Source: Bacteroidales bacterium (GTDB taxonomy: Bacteria; Bacteroidota; Bacteroidia; Bacteroidales; Tenuifilaceae). From it: 64,000 bases of DNA. Shown one piece after another: positions 38,478 through 48,061 of this stretch (position 1 is its first letter; each line of letters opens with the position of its first letter). Below the pieces are notes generated by a model. It saw only the letters and a program-made list of their open reading frames with translations. It was not told the DNA's origin and searched no databases. The DNA lies in assembly GCA_018056955.1 (NCBI GenBank), contig JAGPEQ010000002.1:20181-84180 (forward strand), given 5' to 3'. The translations under genes and the position numbers were made by a program.

Positions 38478-39194
38478 ATGGGAAGAGCATTTGAATACCG
38501 AAAAGCACGCAAACTGAAGCGCTGGGGAAACATGGCTAGGACATTTACTCGTCTGGGAAAAGAAATAACCATGGCCGCAAAAGCCGGCGGACCCGATCCT
38601 GAAACTAACCCTAAACTCCGGCTTTTAATCCAGAATGCAAAGGCCGAAAACATGCCTAAGGAAAATGTTGAGCGTGCCATAAAAAGAGCAACCGATAAAG
38701 ACACCAAGGATTACAAGGAAGTTGTTTACGAGGGTTATGGCCCCCATGGCATAGCCATTTTGGTTGAAACGGCAACTGATAACCCTACAAGAACTGTGGC
38801 TAATGTTCGTAGCTACTTTAACAAGTACGGAGGTTCGCTTGGAACTACTGGTATGCTCGATTTCATCTTTGAACGAAAGTGCTCATTCAAGGTTGCCAAA
38901 AATCCAAACATATCAATGGAGGATTTAGAACTTGAACTCATTGACTTTGGAGTTGAGGAGGTATTTGCTGAGGATGAAACCATAATGCTATTTGCTGAGT
39001 TCACCCAGTTTGGGCCTATACAGAAATTTCTCGAAGAAAAAGGATTAAGCATTATTAGCTTCCAGTTTGAGCGAATCCCTAACGACACCAAAAAACTCAC
39101 GCCCGAACAGCAGGCAGAGGTTGAAAAACTCATTGAAAAAATTGAAGAAGATGAGGACGTAACCAATGTGTTTCACAATATGGCTATTGAGTAA
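38478..39194 (+). CDS. YebC/PmpR-family protein
   Basis: A 238-residue protein with the family's opening MGRAFEYRKARKLKRWGNMAR, the NMPKENVERAIKR motif and GYGPHGIAILVE. YebC proteins are now known to act as transcription regulators or as translation factors easing ribosome stalling at proline runs; which applies here is not decidable. Length is standard. It has its own promoter and a shared bidirectional terminator. Confidence 0.95.
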   Translation: MGRAFEYRKARKLKRWGNMARTFTRLGKEITMAAKAGGPDPETNPKLRLLIQNAKAENMPKENVERAIKRATDKDTKDYKEVVYEGYGPHGIAILVETATDNPTRTVANVRSYFNKYGGSLGTTGMLDFIFERKCSFKVAKNPNISMEDLELELIDFGVEEVFAEDETIMLFAEFTQFGPIQKFLEEKGLSIISFQFERIPNDTKKLTPEQQAEVEKLIEKIEEDEDVTNVFHNMAIE

Positions 39195-39212
39195 ATGTCC
39201 ATTACAATTATC

Positions 39213-39243
39213 AAAATGGCCACCCTAAAGTGGCCATTTTTTT
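39213..39243 (+). terminator. intrinsic terminator between yebC and the USP gene
   Basis: Stem AAAATGGCCAC/GTGGCCATTTT with a 6-base loop and a T run on the + strand; the A-rich side could also serve the converging USP gene. Confidence 0.88.
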
Positions 39244-40345
39244 ATGCATGAAAAAGGAGTACCGGTACATCCGATTGGTAAATCATCCGTTTAGCCAACG
39301 ATGGATTAAAGAGTTTATAAATCAGATTCCTTTTAACCGAAGTTAGAGCAACGAGGTTAATACTATTTTTATTGATGTATTCAAGAACACTCTTATCCGT
39401 TTCCTTACCAACAATAATATCACATTTTATTGATACATTAGAAGTAACACTTGCCAGATATTCACGGGTAGTGGCCATAAGAGCATTTATTCCGGGGGAT
39501 TCTGATTTGTCCGTTACATGAATGCAGTGTAGTTCAACCTGGAATGGTGAAACAATTTTAAGGAGTTTACGAATTGAAACATTATCGTTACTATCGAAAT
39601 TGGTAATGTAAAGCACCTTTTTAACCTCGTCAACCCCCTTAAGAACAGCCTTTTCGGGAATAACAAGCAGTGGAATATGGGTTTCGTCCGAAACCTCGGC
39701 AGCCACGCTACCTACAAGTTCAGTACTCCTATAGCCTTCACCTTTAGTGCCCATAACTATTATTCCGGGCTTATAGCGCTTACTGGCCTCAATAATGCCG
39801 TAGGCGGCATATCCCTCGCGTAAAGTGTATCCTATTTGCACTTCGCCAAACCCCATCTGATTGGCAAATTCTAAAATATTTTCATGGAATTTTACCAAGC
39901 GCACCTTTGCGGAATTATAAAGCACGTGGTAGTTCATGTCAAAATCAATTTGAATGCTTGACACATCGGTAAAAGGTATCATATCAACCACCGGTGAGTT
40001 AAATACGTGCAATAGCTTAATTTGAGCTTTATACTTAGAGGCAAGCATTACAGCATAACGAGCGGCATTATGCGAAGGTACTGAAAAATCGACTGGTACA
40101 AGGATTTTGCGCAGCTGTTGATCTGCCTTTTTAATTTCCTCATCGTGGTGCATTGCCGATAGTAATTTCAAAGCCTTTTCAGCATCTGATTCCCGGATTA
40201 GCACCATCACCCCCTCGGCTATGGCTCCCTGCAGTACGTTAACACTCCTCAAAAAGCACTCCACACCATTTGCCTCGAGGTACGATTTTAGTACCAAAGC
40301 TTTTGAATTACTTTCAGTTGCAATGACTATTAGTTTATCTTCCAT
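39242..40345 (-). CDS. fusion of a DUF2007-like domain with two universal stress domains
   Basis: A 367-residue protein. Residues 1-70 resemble DUF2007 signal-transducing domains (IVIATESNSKALVLKSYLEANGVECFLRS). Two UspA-type domains follow (about 80-220 and 225-367). The first has the complete ATP loop GTKGEGYRSTELVGSVA; the second (KKVLYITNFDSND onward) lacks it and ends SDVPVLLFHA. So only one site should bind ATP. A role in stress adaptation is inferred from the family. It is alone on its strand. Confidence 0.82.
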   Translation of the reverse strand: MEDKLIVIATESNSKALVLKSYLEANGVECFLRSVNVLQGAIAEGVMVLIRESDAEKALKLLSAMHHDEEIKKADQQLRKILVPVDFSVPSHNAARYAVMLASKYKAQIKLLHVFNSPVVDMIPFTDVSSIQIDFDMNYHVLYNSAKVRLVKFHENILEFANQMGFGEVQIGYTLREGYAAYGIIEASKRYKPGIIVMGTKGEGYRSTELVGSVAAEVSDETHIPLLVIPEKAVLKGVDEVKKVLYITNFDSNDNVSIRKLLKIVSPFQVELHCIHVTDKSESPGINALMATTREYLASVTSNVSIKCDIIVGKETDKSVLEYINKNSINLVALTSVKRNLIYKLFNPSLAKRMIYQSDVPVLLFHA

Positions 40346-40400
40346 GGCATTTTAGTTTTTAATAAATTTAAACAACTGAACAATAAAAGTCAAGTTTTTT

Positions 40401-40434
40401 ATAAAAGAAAAAAGGCTGCAAATATGCAGCCTTT
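40401..40434 (-). terminator. intrinsic terminator of the lipoprotein gene
   Basis: Stem AAAGGCTGC/GCAGCCTTT (40411-40419 with 40426-40434); read on the - strand it is followed by a T-rich run. Confidence 0.85.
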
Positions 40435-40452
40435 CCCCATTCACTGGTTAAA

Positions 40453-41538
40453 CTATTTAAATATTAAGTTGCTAAACAAATCGTCAATGAAAGAATAAAA
40501 TCTTTCAGAAACTAAAGGCATAAGGGTCTCAGCCTTTACCTGTTCACCATTAGTAAACTTAAAGTAAAGAACCCAATATCCTTCTTCCTCTACGAACACG
40601 AAATCACCAACCTTATCGCCACCGGTTGTATATACCGACAACGATGCAAAGTCGTTAGGATTTCCAGTTTCAAGTTCATTGCCGTTTCCATCAATCTTTA
40701 ACCTGAATTCAAGGTTACCAATTACCTGCTTGGCAGTAATTAAGATATCGGCAGATTCTTCGTTGATAAGGGTCATGGTTAAATTAGCAACCTCGCTATA
40801 GAAAAGTTTGCCATCCTTCTTAAAGGTATCGTTTTTGCTATAAAGCACTTTATTGTTTACGGAAGCATCGAAAGATTCCTCATTAGAAAAAGCAAATGGG
40901 CCAAATGTAACGGTTACCTTAGTGCTGTATTTCATCATGTTAGCAATGGTAGCAGAATAAACCATGCTAAACACCTGGTTGCCATCCTTTTCAATCTTAA
41001 CCTTAATACCAGTTGGAACAGTTTCACCGTAAACCAGGGTGGTTGTAAAGTCATAGTAGGTAATGGTTACGTTGTTGGTAGCATTAGTTGCCGGGTAAGG
41101 GAATTTAACAATAACCTTGTCGGTTGGAGTAGATTCATGTGTCCACCCATCAGGAGCCCAGGTCCAGGTTCCTTTAACATCATTGAAAAACTCAATTAGA
41201 AAATAATCAAAATGGAATTCAATTTCTGGGTTCTCTAGCAGTAGGTTCTGACGAGTCAACTCGTAAGCCTTTTGAAAGCGCGAGGGTACAACGCTTTTTG
41301 AAACATCTGATTTTACGTAGAATGGCGAAGGCAACTGGGTTGCAAAATATTCCTGAACCTTGTACCCATCGGTAGCAACAATCTCACCACTCTTGGTTAG
41401 TAACTCTTGCTCAGCATTGGTAATTTGCTGCTGTGCTTCATCCTTGTTCAAATCTTTTGTATCATCCTTTTCGCAGGCAACAAAAGATACCATTCCTGCC
41501 AAAAACAGGGCAAATAAAGTGAACCTTTTCATTTTCAT
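40453..41538 (-). CDS. outer-membrane or periplasmic lipoprotein, unknown function
   Basis: About 361 residues from the ATG at 41538. The N-terminal MKMKRFTLFALFLAGMVSFVAC is a lipoprotein signal with Cys in the lipobox; the next residues (EKDDTKD) are acidic, as common for surface lipoproteins in Bacteroidota. The rest is rich in beta strands with Thr/Asn/Tyr and a conspicuous WTWAPDGWTHESTPTDKV stretch. I do not recognise a family. It has a terminator and no obvious partner. Confidence 0.8.
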   Translation of the reverse strand: MKMKRFTLFALFLAGMVSFVACEKDDTKDLNKDEAQQQITNAEQELLTKSGEIVATDGYKVQEYFATQLPSPFYVKSDVSKSVVPSRFQKAYELTRQNLLLENPEIEFHFDYFLIEFFNDVKGTWTWAPDGWTHESTPTDKVIVKFPYPATNATNNVTITYYDFTTTLVYGETVPTGIKVKIEKDGNQVFSMVYSATIANMMKYSTKVTVTFGPFAFSNEESFDASVNNKVLYSKNDTFKKDGKLFYSEVANLTMTLINEESADILITAKQVIGNLEFRLKIDGNGNELETGNPNDFASLSVYTTGGDKVGDFVFVEEEGYWVLYFKFTNGEQVKAETLMPLVSERFYSFIDDLFSNLIFK

Positions 41539-41720
41539 AGCTTTAAATTTTATAGTTATTAAATTAAACATACAAGCAAGTTAATGCAAATGGCATGCCA
41601 AAGCAATTTTTTCAGCTGTTTTATGTCAATCGATACATGAATTTAGTCAACACTTATGGTGAAATTGTCAACAAAACATGATTTTAAGAAATTGCTCCTT
41701 AGTTCATAAATAAATTTTTC

Positions 41721-41728
41721 TATTTTTG
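41721..41728 (+). promoter_or_regulatory. -7 box TATTTTTG before the C69 peptidase gene
   Basis: Matches TAnnTTTG, 28 bases before the ATG at 41756; no -33 match at normal spacing. Confidence 0.4.
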
Positions 41729-41755
41729 TTGGTTAACATAAATTAAGGATTGGAG

Positions 41756-43492
41756 ATGAAACAGTTTCTTTCATATATTTTATTAAGTCTGAATGTTATA
41801 GCTTGGGCTGATGCTAATGCTTGTACCAACTACTTGGTAACCCGGGGCGCAAGTGCCGATGGTTCAACCATGGTAAGCTATGCTGCCGATTCCCATATCA
41901 GATATGGGGAGTTATACTTTAAACCACGTGGCATATGGCCTGCAGGTACAATGATTACCCTTTACGATAGGGGAATAAACAAGCCCCTTGGGCAAATCCC
42001 TCAGGCCCCCGAAACCTACCAGGTTATAGGGTTTATGAATGAGTATCAGGTTGCTATAGGTGAAACTACTTTTGGAGGAATAGAGGAGTTGATGGACTCA
42101 ACCGCCATTGTTGACTATGGTAGTTTAATGTTTCTTGCACTCCAAAGGGCAAAAACTGCTCGTGAAGCCATTAAGGTGATGGTTGAACTTGTAGATCAGT
42201 ACGGTTATGCCAGTAGCGGAGAGTCTTTCTCAATTGGCGATCCCAATGAGGTTTGGATCCTGGAAATGATTGCTAAGAAAACCAACCTCAAGTATGATAA
42301 AAAAACAAAGCAAAACGTAAATATTGATAAGGGTGCTGTTTGGGTGGCCATTCGCATCCCCGACGGTTATATTTCAGCACATGCCAACCAGGCAAGAATT
42401 CAGCAATTCCCTCTCGAAAACCACAAAACTTCAATTAGTAGCAAAAACTTGAACTTAATTTTCAACCCAGAGGTTGAAACGGTTTACTCACACGATGTTA
42501 TTAGCTATGCCCGTAACCACGGTTACTTTAACGGTTCCGACAGTGAATTCAGTTTCAGCGATGTGTATAACCCAATCACCTTTGATGGTGCCCGATATTG
42601 CGATGCCCGGGTTTGGGCTTTCTTTAACCATGCTAGCGATGGAATGGGTAAGTATTGGGACTACGCCAAGGGTGAAAACCTCAAGAACAGAATGCCCCTT
42701 TACGTAAAACCTAACCGGAAATTAACCCCACGTGATTTGATGACCTTTAAACGCGACCACCTGGAAGGCACTGAACTTGATATGAGCAAGGATGCTGGAG
42801 CAGGTCCCCATGGGCTACCTTACCGCTGGCGACCACTAACATGGAATGTTGATGGTGTAACCTACTTTCATGAGCGTGTTACGGCCACTCAACAGACAGG
42901 TTTTTCGTTTATTGCGCAAATGCGCAGCTGGCTTCCCAACCCAATTGGTGGTATTTTTTGGTTTGGGGTTGACGATGCCGCTTCAACAGTTTACGTTCCA
43001 ATATATTGCGGAATAAGCAGGGTTCCCGAAAGCTACTCTGAGGGTAATGGCGATATGCTAACCTACTCCCCCACTTCGGCTTTCTGGGTGTTTAACCGTG
43101 TTGCACATTTTGCATACCTACGCTACGATTTGATAATGAAGGATGTAAAAAAATTACAGGACGAACTGGAAAACAAGTTTGAAGCCTATACACCTGCAAT
43201 TGATGCAGCAGCTCTAAAGCTTTGGGAAAACAATACTAACCTTGCCATTGAATTTTTAACCGATTATTCTGTAAACACTGCCAACAGCACGGTGCAAAAA
43301 TGGAACGACTTAAGCAACTGGCTATTAGTGAAGTACATTGATGGCAATGTGAAGAAGGAAATAGATGGTAAATTCTTACGAAACCCATGGGGCTATCCTG
43401 TCAGTCCCGCGCAGCCTGGATACCGTGAGGAATGGTTAAGAACAATAATAAACGAAACTGGCAATAAGTTTAAAGTACCAAATCAAAATTAA
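41756..43492 (+). CDS. secreted C69-family peptidase
   Basis: About 578 residues from the ATG at 41756, which follows a GGAG ribosome-binding site; a TTG lies two codons earlier. The signal peptide ends at about residue 22, so the catalytic nucleophile C23 (ACTNYLVTRGASADGS) becomes the N-terminus, as in N-terminal nucleophile hydrolases. Other family features are GFMNEYQVAIGETTFGG, IGDPNEVWILEM and VWVAIRIPDGYISAHANQARI. Relatives are dipeptidases active on small peptides. It is followed 23 bases later by a C10 protease, probably in one transcript. Confidence 0.9.
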   Translation: MKQFLSYILLSLNVIAWADANACTNYLVTRGASADGSTMVSYAADSHIRYGELYFKPRGIWPAGTMITLYDRGINKPLGQIPQAPETYQVIGFMNEYQVAIGETTFGGIEELMDSTAIVDYGSLMFLALQRAKTAREAIKVMVELVDQYGYASSGESFSIGDPNEVWILEMIAKKTNLKYDKKTKQNVNIDKGAVWVAIRIPDGYISAHANQARIQQFPLENHKTSISSKNLNLIFNPEVETVYSHDVISYARNHGYFNGSDSEFSFSDVYNPITFDGARYCDARVWAFFNHASDGMGKYWDYAKGENLKNRMPLYVKPNRKLTPRDLMTFKRDHLEGTELDMSKDAGAGPHGLPYRWRPLTWNVDGVTYFHERVTATQQTGFSFIAQMRSWLPNPIGGIFWFGVDDAASTVYVPIYCGISRVPESYSEGNGDMLTYSPTSAFWVFNRVAHFAYLRYDLIMKDVKKLQDELENKFEAYTPAIDAAALKLWENNTNLAIEFLTDYSVNTANSTVQKWNDLSNWLLVKYIDGNVKKEIDGKFLRNPWGYPVSPAQPGYREEWLRTIINETGNKFKVPNQN

Positions 43493-43515
43493 CAGTAACT
43501 CAAAAATCAAAACCA

Positions 43516-46170
43516 ATGAAAAAATTTTACACACTACTGCTACTTGCGCTCTCAGGATTACTTGTTATTGCTAATCCTGTTGACGTAAAATTGGCCAAAA
43601 AGGTTGCCATTAACTACCTGAGCGCAAAAAAGGGGGCTAGTATTGATACCTTCGATTTAAAGCTGGTAAACACACATCAGTACGAAGGTAAAGATGCCCT
43701 TTACATTTTTGCTATGAGTAAAGGGGGATTCATTATAGTATCGTCCGATGATGAGGCAAAGCCAATTATTGGATGGTCCATTACCAATCAAATGCCAAAA
43801 AAGATTGATAACCCTGTGGTTTTAGAGCGGTTTAACTGGTATGCTAAGCAGGTAAACCATGCAGCAAAATCTAAAATTGGGGACAAGTCGGTTAAGCAGG
43901 AATGGCAGGATATACTTGATGGTAAGATTGCTAAAGGCGTTAAAGCTGCTGGTCCGCTTTTAACAACCATTTGGAATCAAGAGCCTTACTATAATATGCT
44001 TTGCCCTACAGGGACACCAACAGGCTGCGTAGCCACAGCTATGTCGCAGATAATGCGTTACCACCAATGGCCACAAAGCGGTAAGGGTTGGCATAAATAC
44101 GAACACCCCACATACGGAACCCAATATGCTAACTTTGAATCAACAACCTACGCTTGGGCTAGTATGCCAAATGAGTTAACTTCCGCAAGTACTTACGATG
44201 AGAAAGTTGCTGTTGCAACCATTTGCTACCATGCCGGAGTTTCAGTAAATATGAACTATGCGACCGATGGTTCAGGCGCCTTTAGCAGAGATGTTTTGTA
44301 CGCGCTTACAAACTACTTTAACTACGACCCAACCACTATTCAAATTTACACCTTTAACCCTGATAACCAAACCGAATGGATAAATATGGTGAAAACCGAA
44401 ATTGATGCTGGCAGGCCAATTTACTATTCGGGTAGCAGTTCAGCTAGTGGCGGTCACGCATGGGTTTGCGATGGTTATAACGACAATAACGAGCTACACA
44501 TTAACTGGGGATGGGGTGGATATGCAAATGGATACTATGCTGCAACAGCTATGATACCCAGCGGAACTAGTTACGATTTTAGCGAAAGTAACGATATGAT
44601 TATCGGCATCCAACCAAACCAATCAGAATTTAAACACCTTTGGGTACGGCAAGCAAGCGGTTTTGGAACCTCATCGCGCGGAATTCAGTACATATCGGCA
44701 GTAAGTAATAGGGTTGCATGGGCAGTGGCTTTCGACGGTTCGGGTGGTAATGCTAAGGTTAAGGAGTATACCATGACCACTGATGGTGGAGCTACGTGGA
44801 AAGCAGGTTCAATTAACCCTGCAAACTCTGCAGGGTTTGCAGCGAGTATGATATGCGCAATTGATGACAAAACCGCTTGGGTGCCCTTATATGATGGGAC
44901 GAATGGGGGTGGAATGATAGCCAAAACCACCGATGGTGGAAAAACCTGGACACAGCAAACTTCCGCAACTTTCACTAAGCCAAACGGCTTCCCCAATGTT
45001 GTTCATTTCTGGGATGCTGATAACGGCTTCTGTATGGGCGACCCTAACGGAGGATACTTTGAAATATACACCACAACCAATGGTGGAACAAACTGGACAA
45101 GAGTATCCCAAGCCAACATTCCAGCACCCCTCAATGGTGAATACGGCGTAGTTGGCTACTATGATGTTATTGGCGATAATGTTTGGTTTGCCACAAATAA
45201 AGGTAGAATATATAAGTCAACAAATAAAGGCGCAAGCTGGCAGGTATACCAAACCCCATTAACTTCAACTGCCTTTGAAATTGCATTCAAGAATAGCAAT
45301 GAAGGTGTTATTTATGGATGGGAAAATAACATTGATAAGTATTATAGAACCACTGACGGTGGAACTACTTGGACTGAATTCACCCCAAGCGGAAGTGTAT
45401 ACACTGCTGATTTATGCTGGATACCAGGTACTGATACTTTAATATCGACTGGTTCCAACTACTCTGCCAATAAAATGGGCGTATCCTATAGTGTTGATGG
45501 CGGTAATACGTTTACCGATTATGCACCCTTTTACAAGAATTTCCAGTTTACAAATATGGGTGCCTCGCCAAATGGCACAGTATGGGCTGGAAGTTTTAAC
45601 TCAAGTGCTAACTATGGTGGAATGTGGAAGAAAGGGGCATCGGTACTTTCAGCTAATTTCACCGTAAATAAAACTACTGCTTATCGCAACGACAGTACGG
45701 TTGTATTTACCGATATGACCTATGGCTCGCCAGAATCGTGGGAGTGGAACTTTGGCGAGGGTGCTGAACCTGCTATAAAAACAGGTAAAGGTCCATATAC
45801 CGTTAAATACACCACTTACGGAGATAAAACTGTAACCTTAACCGTTCAGAAAGGTAACGATATTCATGTATATGTTAAAGAGAAAGTCTTAAACGTTACC
45901 TGGCCCTCAGGGGTTGAAACTAACAATAGTGATAATAAACTTACTGTTTATCCAAACCCAACCAATTCATCGGTTTTTGTTAACATTGCCGGGTTTACAA
46001 AAGGTATAATTGATGTTTACAACATTACTGGAGCATTGGTATGGACCTCGGGAACAGAAACAACAGAAGGGAAAATAGATGTATCGAATCTTTCTACGGG
46101 TGTGTATCTTATCAAAATTAAAGGCGATAATGGTACGGTTGCAACCCGTAAGTTAACTGTTACTCGTTAA
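43516..46170 (+). CDS. secreted C10 (streptopain-type) protease with propeller, PKD and type IX sorting domains
   Basis: An 884-residue multidomain protease. A signal peptide (about 1-19) and a Spi-type propeptide are followed by the papain-fold catalytic domain with C171 (PTGCVATAMSQIMRYHQWP) and H314 (GGHAWVCDGY), and HINWGWGG. Then come six BNR-like repeats (TTDGGATW, TTDGGKTW, TTNGGTNW, STNKGASW, TTDGGTTW, SVDGGNTF; about 380-710), a PKD-like domain (WEWNFGEG) and a C-terminal sorting domain (LTVYPNPTNSS, ending RKLTVTR). The protein should leave through the type IX system and be anchored on the surface. Substrate unknown; the propeller may bind polymer. Confidence 0.94.
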   Translation: MKKFYTLLLLALSGLLVIANPVDVKLAKKVAINYLSAKKGASIDTFDLKLVNTHQYEGKDALYIFAMSKGGFIIVSSDDEAKPIIGWSITNQMPKKIDNPVVLERFNWYAKQVNHAAKSKIGDKSVKQEWQDILDGKIAKGVKAAGPLLTTIWNQEPYYNMLCPTGTPTGCVATAMSQIMRYHQWPQSGKGWHKYEHPTYGTQYANFESTTYAWASMPNELTSASTYDEKVAVATICYHAGVSVNMNYATDGSGAFSRDVLYALTNYFNYDPTTIQIYTFNPDNQTEWINMVKTEIDAGRPIYYSGSSSASGGHAWVCDGYNDNNELHINWGWGGYANGYYAATAMIPSGTSYDFSESNDMIIGIQPNQSEFKHLWVRQASGFGTSSRGIQYISAVSNRVAWAVAFDGSGGNAKVKEYTMTTDGGATWKAGSINPANSAGFAASMICAIDDKTAWVPLYDGTNGGGMIAKTTDGGKTWTQQTSATFTKPNGFPNVVHFWDADNGFCMGDPNGGYFEIYTTTNGGTNWTRVSQANIPAPLNGEYGVVGYYDVIGDNVWFATNKGRIYKSTNKGASWQVYQTPLTSTAFEIAFKNSNEGVIYGWENNIDKYYRTTDGGTTWTEFTPSGSVYTADLCWIPGTDTLISTGSNYSANKMGVSYSVDGGNTFTDYAPFYKNFQFTNMGASPNGTVWAGSFNSSANYGGMWKKGASVLSANFTVNKTTAYRNDSTVVFTDMTYGSPESWEWNFGEGAEPAIKTGKGPYTVKYTTYGDKTVTLTVQKGNDIHVYVKEKVLNVTWPSGVETNNSDNKLTVYPNPTNSSVFVNIAGFTKGIIDVYNITGALVWTSGTETTEGKIDVSNLSTGVYLIKIKGDNGTVATRKLTVTR

Positions 46171-46191
46171 AAAAGAACTAATGAAATGAAT

Positions 46192-46226
46192 GAAGGGGGC
46201 TTAAAAAAGTCCCCTTCTAATTTTTA
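46192..46226. terminator. shared terminator between the C10 protease and pncA
   Basis: Stem GAAGGGGGCTT/AAGTCCCCTTC (46192-46202 with 46207-46217, one G-T pair) with an AAAA loop and T-rich flank; the genes converge here. Confidence 0.8.
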
Positions 46227-46229
46227 CTT

Positions 46230-46772
46230 TCAAACGATTTGAACCCCTAAGCTTTTCATTTCGTTAATGGCCGTCTCACCATCAGTTGGATTAACATTAA
46301 CCGCCTTAATTGCTTTTAGGGCTAACGTTACCTTAAATCCAAGCTTTATGGCATCAGTTACAGTATTTTTCACACAATAATCGGTGGCTAAACCGGCAAC
46401 AACTAACTCGTCAACATCTATTTGACGTAACCACGATGCTAAACCAGTTCCCTGAAAACCTGAATATGCCTCCATATCGGGCTCGGTGGCTTTAGATACA
46501 AGAAAAGCAACTGAGGGAAAGTATAAGTTGGGGTGAAAAGCAGCACCTGGAGTTCCTGCAATGCAATGCGGAGGCCAAACCCCACCATTCTCTTTGAATG
46601 ACAAATGGTTAGCTGGATGCCAATCGCGGGTAAAAATGATTGGTAATCCATCGGCCTCAAATTGTTTGCTAAGCTCGTTAATGGGGTCAACCACTTTATC
46701 GCCATCGGTTACTGCCAAGGCACCGCCTGGGCAAAAGTCGTTTTGCACATCGACCACTATTAATGCTTTCAT
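46230..46772 (-). CDS. pncA: nicotinamidase
   Basis: About 180 residues from the ATG at 46772; a GTG at 46781 overlapping the pncB stop is also possible. Motifs: VDVQNDFCPGGALAV with the catalytic Asp, FTRDWHPANHLSF with the metal-binding residues, and AGLATDYCVKNTVTDA with the catalytic Cys. It deamidates nicotinamide to nicotinate, the substrate of the adjacent pncB product. The two genes are translationally coupled. Confidence 0.95.
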   Translation of the reverse strand: MKALIVVDVQNDFCPGGALAVTDGDKVVDPINELSKQFEADGLPIIFTRDWHPANHLSFKENGGVWPPHCIAGTPGAAFHPNLYFPSVAFLVSKATEPDMEAYSGFQGTGLASWLRQIDVDELVVAGLATDYCVKNTVTDAIKLGFKVTLALKAIKAVNVNPTDGETAINEMKSLGVQIV

Positions 46773-46777
46773 AGTAT

Positions 46778-47995
46778 TCACTCGTTTGGGTTATACCTTT
46801 GCAAACGTGGGTTTGGCATAAAATACCTACCGACCTTAGCCATGGGTTTACCATTAACATGAACAATATCGGCAGTAAAATCGTAACTTCCCTGCATGAG
46901 ATAACTGCCAACACCATAGGCATCAACCGGAACGCCCATTCCCTCGAATTGCCTTATACGGTCAGGGTTAAAACCTCCTGAAACCACAATCTTTACATTT
47001 GAAAATCCTTCGCGGTCAAGGGCTGAACGCACAAGTTCTACCAACTTGGGGTTAACCCCGGTAGGTTTGTAAGTTCCCATTAATGGGAATACGCTTTTAT
47101 CGACAAGATTCTCAGAGGTGTCGAGCCTAACACCCCATAACTTGTCGCCCATGGCGCGGGCACACTCCAAAGCGGTATTTACGCAATCGTTATCAAAATC
47201 AACCAAAGCTATAAGGGTTGCATTAGGGTATGTATCATGAAAAAACTGAACCGCTTTAACGGTATTGCCACCAACGGCGGCTATTAAGGCATGAGGAATG
47301 GTTCCGGAAGCACCTGCTCCCCACCATTCGCCCTGTGCATCGGTGGAAACGCCCGATGCACCGCCAATATGAGCAGCATAACCATCGCCACCCTGAACAG
47401 CCCAATGGTCGAACCGGGCGGGAAAGTACAAAACTGTTTTACCGTTTGCCGCTTCAACAACCCTTCTGACATTGGTAGCAATTTTGGTACGGCGTGCAAG
47501 GATACCCAAGTATATAGTTTCAAGATGTGCAAATAACGAGGCATCGCCATGGATATGCATAACTGATTCATAGGGCGATATGGAATCGCCATCCCATAGG
47601 GCATCAATCTCTATTTCCGAAAAACCATCAATCCATAGGTTATCCAACTCCTGCGATACTTTAATACGCTCCTCCTCAATTTGCAGATACCTATTTTTAT
47701 CGGTTAAAAACTGTTTTCTGGCAAGTTTCTTTAAATCGATTAGTTTATCGAAAAGTTGGTATGCTTTTGAGTAATCGGAATATCGGCCACTTGCCACTTT
47801 GAGAACAGCTATAGCCTCATCAATACCACAAAGTATAGCGTTATTCTTTTGAAAAACCTGCATGGTTACCCTAGGGTGAAGGTCATGGTTTTCCAGAACA
47901 ACTTTTTCGCGCCAGAAATACACATCGCTACGGTAACCCCGGCGGAGTTCCTGCACCGGAAGATCGAATATGGTAGTGTTTAAACGTTTTTTCAT
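46778..47995 (-). CDS. pncB: nicotinate phosphoribosyltransferase
   Basis: A 405-residue enzyme that makes nicotinate mononucleotide from nicotinate and PRPP in the Preiss-Handler NAD route. Visible features: the N-terminal RRGYRSDVYFWREKVVLE, GASGTIPHALIAAVGG and LVDFDNDCVNTALE with the phosphate-binding residues, and VVSGGFNPDRIRQFE. It precedes pncA with a 4-base overlap; the pair forms a nicotinamide salvage operon. It starts right after a terminator of the upstream DUF1573 gene. Confidence 0.95.
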   Translation of the reverse strand: MKKRLNTTIFDLPVQELRRGYRSDVYFWREKVVLENHDLHPRVTMQVFQKNNAILCGIDEAIAVLKVASGRYSDYSKAYQLFDKLIDLKKLARKQFLTDKNRYLQIEEERIKVSQELDNLWIDGFSEIEIDALWDGDSISPYESVMHIHGDASLFAHLETIYLGILARRTKIATNVRRVVEAANGKTVLYFPARFDHWAVQGGDGYAAHIGGASGVSTDAQGEWWGAGASGTIPHALIAAVGGNTVKAVQFFHDTYPNATLIALVDFDNDCVNTALECARAMGDKLWGVRLDTSENLVDKSVFPLMGTYKPTGVNPKLVELVRSALDREGFSNVKIVVSGGFNPDRIRQFEGMGVPVDAYGVGSYLMQGSYDFTADIVHVNGKPMAKVGRYFMPNPRLQRYNPNE

Positions 47996-48012
47996 ATCTT
48001 GCTAAATTTAGT

Positions 48013-48038
48013 AAAAAAGGGGATTGACATCAATCCCC
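48013..48038 (-). terminator. intrinsic terminator of the DUF1573 gene
   Basis: Stem GGGGATTG/CAATCCCC with a 4-base loop; on the - strand it is followed by TTTTTT. Confidence 0.85.
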
Positions 48039-48061
48039 CTTCATCAATATTTAACAAATTT

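Noticed and set aside
40453-41538. SusD-like nutrient-binding lipoprotein
   Set aside because: Length and strand-rich composition do not fit the helical SusD fold, and there is no adjacent SusC.
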